Source: JALYIM01 sp040003205 (GTDB taxonomy: Bacteria > Acidobacteriota > Terriglobia > Terriglobales > Acidobacteriaceae). From it: a stretch of 12,244 bases of DNA. The position numbers were made by a program, and so were the translations under genes. Below are positions 7,545-12,244 of the stretch, in pieces. Location: NCBI GenBank assembly GCA_040003205.1, contig JBDUDA010000074.1, forward strand, positions 1 through 12,244, in the 5' to 3' direction. The notes under the pieces were generated by a model. That model searched no databases and was not told the DNA's origin. It saw only the letters and a program-made list of their open reading frames with translations. The stretch's first letter is position 1. The number at the start of each line of letters is the position of its first letter.

Positions 7545-7561
7545 CCCTGATGTTTTCAGGG
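7545..7561 (-). promoter_or_regulatory. Hairpin covering the ribosome-binding site of the symporter gene
   Basis: On the minus strand CCCTGA (7561-7556) can pair perfectly with TCAGGG (7550-7545) around a 5-nt loop. The second arm supplies the AGGG of the symporter's Shine-Dalgarno sequence, 7 nt from the ATG at 7537. Folding would hide the ribosome site. The stem is only six pairs, so it may be a modest translational brake or chance. Confidence 0.35.
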
Positions 7562-7642
7562 CTCCTGTGCTGCAAGAGAAAAGGGTAAATGCTTCCCAAA
7601 TCGCATCCGGTGCGCTCAACCGATCTGCGCTCAGGCCGAGCC

Positions 7643-7671
7643 ATTCAATCACTCGGGTTGCGATGTGTCAA
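7643..7671 (-). promoter_or_regulatory. Predicted sigma70-type promoter of the symporter gene
   Basis: On the minus strand TTGACA (7671-7666, full match) and TTGAAT (7648-7643, 4/6) are separated by exactly 17 bp. The start point would be near 7636, giving a leader of about 100 nt. As in the operon promoter, the -35 hexamer lies in the gene-proximal box of a tandem TGTNNACA site, with identical geometry. Confidence 0.52.
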
Positions 7672-7685
7672 CAACATTGAAGACA
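7666..7685. promoter_or_regulatory. Predicted GntR-type operator, tandem-box site 2 (symporter promoter)
   Basis: The site reads TGTCAACA-ACAT-TGAAGACA. The gene-proximal box is a perfect TGTNNACA; the distal box has one mismatch at its third position. The spacer is 4 bp, as in the other copies, and the centre is about 39-40 bp upstream of the inferred start of the symporter transcript. Confidence 0.58.
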
Positions 7686-7726
7686 TTTCTGAGGGAGACG
7701 AGTCGAAAGGAAGGAGAGGAGACGCG

Positions 7727-8467
7727 TCATTTCATGCGCACGGCAAGAGAGTCTTCCAAGTGATTACTCCAGTCGCCAGCGGCAAACGGAGGAAATGAGG
7801 ATCCCTGCTCGAAGGTGCGGGAATACAGCTCACCAAAGTATCGTTCCACTTCTTCCTCAATCTTGTTCAGCGGTGTTTTCAAGACCATTCGCACATACAG
7901 CTCGTGATTATCCCGCCGGCTGGCCAATGGGATGCGCGAAGAATACGTGCGCGCAATCATGAAAATGTAGGGATTCATAAGAAGGTTGAGAGTTCGGTAA
8001 AGCAAGGGCTGGTTGGATGACTTCCAGATTGTACGGTGCAACTCCATGTCGGCGTGAAAGAACTGTTCTTCATTTTTCTTGATGGCCGCCATCTTCAGTT
8101 GTTTGAGTGCCCGATTCAGAAGGTCTCGGGCATCGACGGAGTGGTTCTCCCTCATGTAGCGCACGCAGAGGCCCTCAAGTTTGGCGCGCATACGGAAGAT
8201 CACACCGATTTCAGCCATGGAAATATCGCGTATAAAGGTGCCGCGGCGCGAAGTGGTAACCACCAAACCGTCTCGTTCCAGGCGCAATAGGGCTTCACGT
8301 ACCGGTCCGCGGCTGACCTCCAATTCCTGGGCGAGGTCCTCTTCAATGATGCGCTGTCGCGGCCGCAGTTTGCCGGCATGAATGGCCTTGCGCAAATGAG
8401 CTTCCACGCGTTTGCTGGCGGAAACGCTGCGGTCAGGTTTGGCAGAAGCACTCTTCGAAGTTCGCAT
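7727..8467 (-). CDS. GntR-family transcriptional regulator, FadR/FCD subfamily
   Basis: From the ATG at 8467 the protein has 246 residues. The N-terminal winged helix-turn-helix (about residues 15-80) contains LRPRQRIIEEDLAQELEVSRGPVREALLRLERDGLV, the hallmark of GntR proteins. The C-terminal all-helical FCD domain shows HADMELHRTIW (D140, H144) and NHELY (H188), three of the usual four metal ligands; the position expected for the fourth histidine appears to be tyrosine (Y210). FCD regulators usually sense a sugar acid or other carboxylate. A TTG at 8515 would add 16 residues, but neither start has a clear Shine-Dalgarno sequence, so the start is uncertain. It is flanked by the symporter gene and the divergent receptor gene, and GntR-like boxes lie upstream of every transcription unit here, so it is the obvious local regulator. 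Confidence 0.9.
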   Translation of the reverse strand: MRTSKSASAKPDRSVSASKRVEAHLRKAIHAGKLRPRQRIIEEDLAQELEVSRGPVREALLRLERDGLVVTTSRRGTFIRDISMAEIGVIFRMRAKLEGLCVRYMRENHSVDARDLLNRALKQLKMAAIKKNEEQFFHADMELHRTIWKSSNQPLLYRTLNLLMNPYIFMIARTYSSRIPLASRRDNHELYVRMVLKTPLNKIEEEVERYFGELYSRTFEQGSSFPPFAAGDWSNHLEDSLAVRMK

Positions 8468-8612
8468 TAGGAGTGTTTGATACTCATAAGCTGAATTCGA
8501 CCGCAGGGCGTGCAATGCCGGAGTAGCAACTCGAGGAACCGCCTCGTGCTACAGCGAAGCAACTCCGCGTGGTCAGCCGAAACGCCCAAGTCTTCCCGAC
8601 ACTCTATCACGA

Positions 8613-8632
8613 TGTCAACAATGTAGGTGACC
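8613..8632. promoter_or_regulatory. Degenerate tandem-box site upstream of the regulator gene
   Basis: The site reads TGTCAACA-ATGT-AGGTGACC. The first box is an exact copy of the octamer found at the other sites; the second, at the same 4-bp spacing, keeps only three of the six conserved positions, although GGTGACC is itself a GT..AC-type palindrome. It lies about 145 bp upstream of the regulator's ATG and could serve autoregulation. It is weaker than the other three copies. Confidence 0.35.
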
Positions 8633-8725
8633 GCATGTTTAACAGCGGGCAAAAACTCGCTCCGAAGGGGTGCCAAGAACGCCAATTGTGAGTTGCAGCC
8701 TACCGGAACGCTTTCTACCGATTAT

Positions 8726-8745
8726 TGTAGACATTAGTGTTGACA
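8726..8745. promoter_or_regulatory. Predicted GntR-type operator, tandem-box site 3 (receptor promoter)
   Basis: The site reads TGTAGACA-TTAG-TGTTGACA. Both boxes are perfect TGTNNACA palindromes, 12 bp centre to centre, and the whole is an inverted repeat with 11-bp arms (8723-8748, two mismatched pairs). It ends 9 bp before the receptor's -35 hexamer, so its centre lies near -55. That is further upstream than in the minus-strand promoters. Confidence 0.65.
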
Positions 8746-8754
8746 ATATTTCCC

Positions 8755-8784
8755 TTGACACTTGTCGGGAACATGCGTTAACTT
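8755..8784 (+). promoter_or_regulatory. Predicted promoter of the TonB-dependent receptor gene
   Basis: A consensus TTGACA (8755-8760) is followed after 18 bp by TAACTT (8779-8784), which keeps the important first, second and last -10 bases. The start point would be near 8791. The second TTGACA at 8740-8745 belongs to the operator box and has no -10 at 17 bp. Confidence 0.45.
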
Positions 8785-8794
8785 GCGCGACGGT

Positions 8795-8935
8795 ATGAAA
8801 ATCAGCAGCGGCGTCACGTCCAAGTTACAACAGGATCCGGGTGCGGCTGCCAGAACCTCTATGTTCCCTACGCTTCCGCTTGGGGGCACATTCCAGATCG
8901 AAAACGCTGCAGTTTTAAAGGGGGCTCCACGATGA
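8795..8935 (+). CDS. Possible 46-codon leader ORF coupled to the receptor gene
   Basis: An ATG at 8795 opens a 46-codon frame (MKISSGVTSKLQQ...VLKGAPR) whose TGA stop at 8933-8935 overlaps the receptor's ATG at 8932 as ATGA. The ATG falls about 4 nt after the inferred transcription start, so it could be read as a leaderless start. It has no Shine-Dalgarno sequence and no recognisable domain. A frame this short can stay open by chance, so coding status is unproven. Confidence 0.2.
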   Translation: MKISSGVTSKLQQDPGAAARTSMFPTLPLGGTFQIENAAVLKGAPR

Positions 8936-11900
8936 ACTCCGCCGCATTCCGTTTTTTAACGATAATTGCAGTCCTCTCCCTGGTGACCACTCTCGCGTTA
9001 CACGGACAAACAGCCGTCACGGGTGCGATCACGGGCTCTGTAGGTGACGCCTCGGGCGCCGTCATTGCCAAGGCAACGGTAGAAGCGAAAAACGCCGATA
9101 CTGGAGTAACAGATGAAACTTTCACAAATAGTTCCGGAATATTTCGGTTCCCCAGTTTGGTCCCGGGGCCCTATTCGGTCACGATCAAACAGGCGGGTTT
9201 TGCTCCGTTCGAACAGCAAGATGTCGTCGTCAACGTTGGTACGGTTGTTCGCGTTGACGCCTCGCTGAAAGTTGGTTCGGTGAACTCAGCCCTCACAGTT
9301 ACTGGACAAGCCCCTATTCTTCAGGTCGATAGCGCTGAGGTCAGTCAGACCCTTCAAACGGCGCAAATTAATGCCCTTCCGACCTTTGGGAGGAACGTTA
9401 GCCGGCTGTCATTGTTGGCACCGGGAGTGAGCATGCCCGGGGGGCAATTAGACCTGCATCCTGAAAATGCGGGCGAGGACTTTAACGTTAATATCAACGG
9501 GGCTTCTCCCAATAACAATTCCCGGCTTCTCGATGGAGTTGACAACACGGAGACGATCCAAGGGTATTCGATGCTCGTGAGTTCTCAAGACTCCGTGCAG
9601 GAAGTAAAGGTCACAACGAGCAACTATGATGCCGAATATGGAAAAGTTGGCGGTGGGGTAATACAGATAACCACCAAGTCCGGCACGAATACTCTCCACG
9701 GGTCAGCCTTCGAATACTACCGCTCTAGCGGCTTCAACGCAGCCAATCCCTTTACCGAACCTAACGGTCCGGCTGCCAATGTCTGGAATCAGTTTGGAGG
9801 AAGTCTCGGTGGTCCAATCAAGAAGGACAAACTGTTCTTCTTTGGGGATTACCAAGGAGTGCGCAACCACTTGGGCACTTCAAGTATTTACACTTCGCCT
9901 ATCGCAGCGTTTCGCGCCGGAGACTTTAGCTCTGTTGCATTGACCAACCCAATTTATGATCCCGCCACGGGAAATCCTGACGGAACCGGGCGAACTCAGT
10001 TCTCGTGTAATGGCGTCCTCAATGTGATCTGCCCGAATCGTCTCAGCCCGGCCGCGCAAAATCTTTTAGCGCTTTTGCCCGCGCCGACCAATCCGAATGT
10101 AATCGACAACAACTATACGATTTCCCGTCCGGCTACTTTCGGCCAGAACCAAGTTGACACTCGTGTGGACTTCTTCGCCACTCCCAAGACTGTCATATTT
10201 GGGAAGTTCGCCTATTTCAAAGCCAATTTCTTCACAGATAACGTGTTCGGTCCCGCTGGAGGCGGTCCTGCGTTGGGGGGCGCGGTAAACTCGGGAGACT
10301 CTTACACTCGCACTACGAGCGTAATGCTTGACTATCAGCACACCTTCTCCCCAAGTTTGCTGCATGACTTCCGGTTTTCTCTTTCCCGGGAAGTTATTCA
10401 GGAATTACAGCTGGACTCGAAGACTAACGCTGCCACCAATGCGGGCATCCCCAACATCAATACAGGCACGATTTACACCACCGGATTGCCAGAGTTTGAC
10501 ATCGCTGGGCCGACGAGTGGCTTCAGCTTGGGAGACTTCGGCTTGCCTTTCTTCGAGCACGAGACGAATGTCGAGTTCTTCGATAACTGGACGAAGACAT
10601 CGGGCCGTCATAGTTTCAAATTCGGCGCCGATATCGAAAAGTTTTACGGCATCCGCTCTGACACCAGCGGACGAGGTGCGTTAAGCTTCTCGCAAAATCT
10701 CACTGGCGACCCTGCTACGGCGAACTCCGGTTTGGGTCTGGCAAGCTTCCTGCTCGGGCTCAACAGCGGCTACAACAGGCGCATCACTCTAATCCAGCCC
10801 CAGGAAAAGCAGTGGAGACTGGGTTTCTACGGTCAAGACACCTGGCAGGTCACGCCCAAGTTTACCCTCCTGTTAGGCCTGCGATGGGACTATTCCTCCC
10901 CCTTGTTCTCTCCTAAGGGGCAAAGTTTGGGAAACCTGGACCTGAATACGGGTAACGTGCTGCTTAGCAACCTGGCCGGCAAGTACGCTGGCGTCAGCAC
11001 ACTGAAAACTGAGTTCTCACCGCGGGTTGGGCTGTCGTATCGAATAGGAAGTGAGACGGTCATTCGTGCCGGCTTCGGCCGGAGCTACTTCCTTAATCCG
11101 TATGGGGCGAGTTTTGGCACGCAAGCCTGCTGCTGGCCTATCAAGCAGGATCAGACATTCACTCAGGCCAATCCCTATGCCCCTGTGAGCTTCACACTCG
11201 ATCAGGGCCCGGGCGCACCTGCGACTCTGCCGCCCTTCCCTGCTTCCGGCAAGATTCCGCTGCCAGACGGCTTCACTGAGATCTTTCCTGGTGTCGGAAC
11301 CTACCCCCATAGCTACTCCGACGGATGGAATCTGACGTTAGCGCATACGTTTGGACATGAACTTAGCGCACAAGTTGGATATGTGGGCAATGTCGGGCGC
11401 AAACTCTGGTTTAACGAGGATCTGAACACTCCTGTCCCAGGCCCAGGCCCGTTCAACCCGCGCCGACCATATTTCAACAATTTCGGTTGGACCCAAACCA
11501 TCCTCGTTCGAAACAACCGGCTCAGCAGCAACTACCATTCACTGCAGGCGCGGGTAGAAAAACGTTTTGGAGGTGGCCTATGGCTGCTGAGCAATTTCAC
11601 TTGGTCACGCTCCATTGACTATGGGACTTTCGGCGTCCAGAACCAATTCGACATCGCTAGCAATCGAGGCCCTTCGGATTTCACGCGGCCTTTGGCCTGG
11701 GTCACCGCGTTTAACTGGGCGATCCCTTTCGGGCGTGATTTGAGAGGTGTAGGAAAGGCCATTGCTGGCGGCTGGGCACTCAGCGGAATTGTTAATCTGG
11801 AAGCAGGCAACTACTTCACTCCGACGCTCGCCAATAACGCTTCACTGAATTCAACCATCGGTCTGAGGCCGGATCGCACCGGGAGTGGGCGGGTGTCCAA

Positions 11901-12204
11901 TCCCAATCGAAACCTCTGGTTCGACCCTTCGGCCTTTACGGTGCCAGCCCTGTACACCTACGGCAACTCGGGCCGCAACATTTTGTCGGGCCCCGGCTTT
12001 GCCTCCACGGATCTATCTTTGGAGAAGGCCTTCGCCATCACGGAACGAGCTAAACTGGAACTCCGGTTGGATGCGTTCAATGCGTTCAATCGAACCAACC
12101 TCGGGAATCCTAATTCCAATGTCGACACCAGTACCGCCGGTACAATCACGGGCATTGTCGACTTCAAGCGGCGTCTGCAGATTGGAGCTCATATAAATTT
12201 CTGA
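8932..12204 (+). CDS. TonB-dependent receptor, Oar-like, with N-terminal carboxypeptidase-regulatory domain
   Basis: The 1090-residue protein begins with a Sec signal peptide (hydrophobic core about 8-22, ending near ALHGQ). A carboxypeptidase-regulatory-like Ig-fold domain follows at about 28-125 (GAITGSVGDASGAVIAKATV, SGIFRFPSLVPGPYSVTI). The plug domain spans about 126-255, with LLDGVDNTE (199-207) and EYGKVGGGVIQITTKSGTN (235-253). The rest is a beta-barrel rich in aromatic and Gly/Asn/Thr strands, ending in a terminal phenylalanine (GAHINF) typical of outer-membrane barrels. These receptors take up large ligands with energy from TonB; in Acidobacteriota they are numerous and often sit beside glycan-degradation genes. 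The ATG at 8932 has the ribosome site AAAGGGGG 7 nt upstream. It is the only long plus-strand gene and diverges from the regulator; the shared site suggests co-regulation with the sugar operon. Ligand identity cannot be inferred. Confidence 0.95.
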   Translation: MNSAAFRFLTIIAVLSLVTTLALHGQTAVTGAITGSVGDASGAVIAKATVEAKNADTGVTDETFTNSSGIFRFPSLVPGPYSVTIKQAGFAPFEQQDVVVNVGTVVRVDASLKVGSVNSALTVTGQAPILQVDSAEVSQTLQTAQINALPTFGRNVSRLSLLAPGVSMPGGQLDLHPENAGEDFNVNINGASPNNNSRLLDGVDNTETIQGYSMLVSSQDSVQEVKVTTSNYDAEYGKVGGGVIQITTKSGTNTLHGSAFEYYRSSGFNAANPFTEPNGPAANVWNQFGGSLGGPIKKDKLFFFGDYQGVRNHLGTSSIYTSPIAAFRAGDFSSVALTNPIYDPATGNPDGTGRTQFSCNGVLNVICPNRLSPAAQNLLALLPAPTNPNVIDNNYTISRPATFGQNQVDTRVDFFATPKTVIFGKFAYFKANFFTDNVFGPAGGGPALGGAVNSGDSYTRTTSVMLDYQHTFSPSLLHDFRFSLSREVIQELQLDSKTNAATNAGIPNINTGTIYTTGLPEFDIAGPTSGFSLGDFGLPFFEHETNVEFFDNWTKTSGRHSFKFGADIEKFYGIRSDTSGRGALSFSQNLTGDPATANSGLGLASFLLGLNSGYNRRITLIQPQEKQWRLGFYGQDTWQVTPKFTLLLGLRWDYSSPLFSPKGQSLGNLDLNTGNVLLSNLAGKYAGVSTLKTEFSPRVGLSYRIGSETVIRAGFGRSYFLNPYGASFGTQACCWPIKQDQTFTQANPYAPVSFTLDQGPGAPATLPPFPASGKIPLPDGFTEIFPGVGTYPHSYSDGWNLTLAHTFGHELSAQVGYVGNVGRKLWFNEDLNTPVPGPGPFNPRRPYFNNFGWTQTILVRNNRLSSNYHSLQARVEKRFGGGLWLLSNFTWSRSIDYGTFGVQNQFDIASNRGPSDFTRPLAWVTAFNWAIPFGRDLRGVGKAIAGGWALSGIVNLEAGNYFTPTLANNASLNSTIGLRPDRTGSGRVSNPNRNLWFDPSAFTVPALYTYGNSGRNILSGPGFASTDLSLEKAFAITERAKLELRLDAFNAFNRTNLGNPNSNVDTSTAGTITGIVDFKRRLQIGAHINF

Positions 12205-12244
12205 GCTCTCCGGTTTGCTTTTAGCCAGCCGTACCTCAGCCCAT
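12205..12244 (+). other. Start of the region downstream of the receptor gene
   Basis: Only 40 bases remain after the receptor stop. No hairpin with a T-run and no coding start is visible in them, so termination or continuation of the transcript cannot be judged. Confidence 0.5.

Larger units (their letters stand above)
8468..8931. other. 464-bp intergenic control region between regulator and receptor genes
   Basis: No convincing long gene occurs here. The stretch holds a weak tandem-box site (8613-8632), a strong one (8726-8745), a plus-strand promoter (8755-8784), a possible 46-codon leader frame (8795-8935) and the receptor's ribosome site, AAAGGGGG at 8917-8924. I could not identify a convincing promoter for the regulator gene on the minus strand. 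A TACAAT -10-like hexamer overlaps the strong site on that strand but lacks a good -35 partner. Confidence 0.6.

Noticed and set aside
6699..7652. A 317-codon minus-strand open frame overlapping the symporter gene
   Set aside because: Its translation is rich in Arg, Cys, His and Trp with no domain pattern, while the overlapping symporter frame has a clear transporter signature. It is a shadow frame.
7690..7722. Purine-rich tract between the symporter promoter and the regulator's end
   Set aside because: The stretch is interrupted by several pyrimidines, is not a mirror repeat and does not form a hairpin; no function can be argued from it.
8467..8685. A 72-codon minus-strand frame directly upstream of the regulator, whose TAA overlaps the regulator's ATG as TAATG
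   Set aside because: It starts with TTG and has no Shine-Dalgarno sequence, recognisable domain or hydrophobic pattern. It would overlap the weak operator site. The TAATG junction is suggestive of coupling but not enough to call a gene.

Overview
The window most likely comes from an Acidobacteriota genome (Solibacter/Koribacter-like Terriglobia). The main evidence is the very large Oar-type TonB-dependent receptor with an N-terminal carboxypeptidase-regulatory domain, a family greatly expanded in that phylum. The moderately high GC content and the RhaT/GH36/oxidoreductase gene mix fit but do not prove this. No rRNA, tRNA, CRISPR array, insertion sequence or phage gene is visible.

Layout: seven of the eight long genes are on the minus strand. 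Read 5'->3' on that strand they are: a GntR/FCD regulator (8467-7727), a RhaT-family sugar symporter (7537-6518), then after a 240-bp gap a tight six-gene run. That run is a metallo-beta-lactamase-fold hydrolase (6277-5309), an exported GH36-like alpha-galactosidase (5290-2972), an SDR dehydrogenase (2963-2163), a VOC/glyoxalase-fold protein (2166-1654), a Gfo/Idh/MocA oxidoreductase (1611-517) and the N-terminal part of a thiamine-diphosphate 2-oxoacid dehydrogenase E1 alpha subunit (497 to beyond base 1). Spacings in the run are -4 to +42 bp, so it is probably one operon continuing out of the window. On the plus strand, divergent from the regulator, lies the TonB-dependent receptor (8932-12204).

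The genes make sense together as a carbohydrate scavenging and oxidation locus. The receptor would take an oligosaccharide through the outer membrane, the exported GH36 enzyme would release a sugar in the periplasm, and the RhaT-like symporter would carry it across the inner membrane. The dehydrogenases, VOC protein and hydrolase would then convert it to a 2-oxo acid for the E1 complex. The sugar cannot be named from the sequence.

The most notable observation is regulatory. The same composite site, two TGTNNACA boxes separated by exactly 4 bp, occurs upstream of the receptor, the symporter and the hydrolase-led operon, with a weaker copy upstream of the regulator. In the symporter and operon promoters the gene-proximal box contains the -35 hexamer, with a -10-like hexamer exactly 17 bp further on. 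The boxes fit the GntR-family operator pattern, so the window looks like a self-contained regulon of the local GntR protein.
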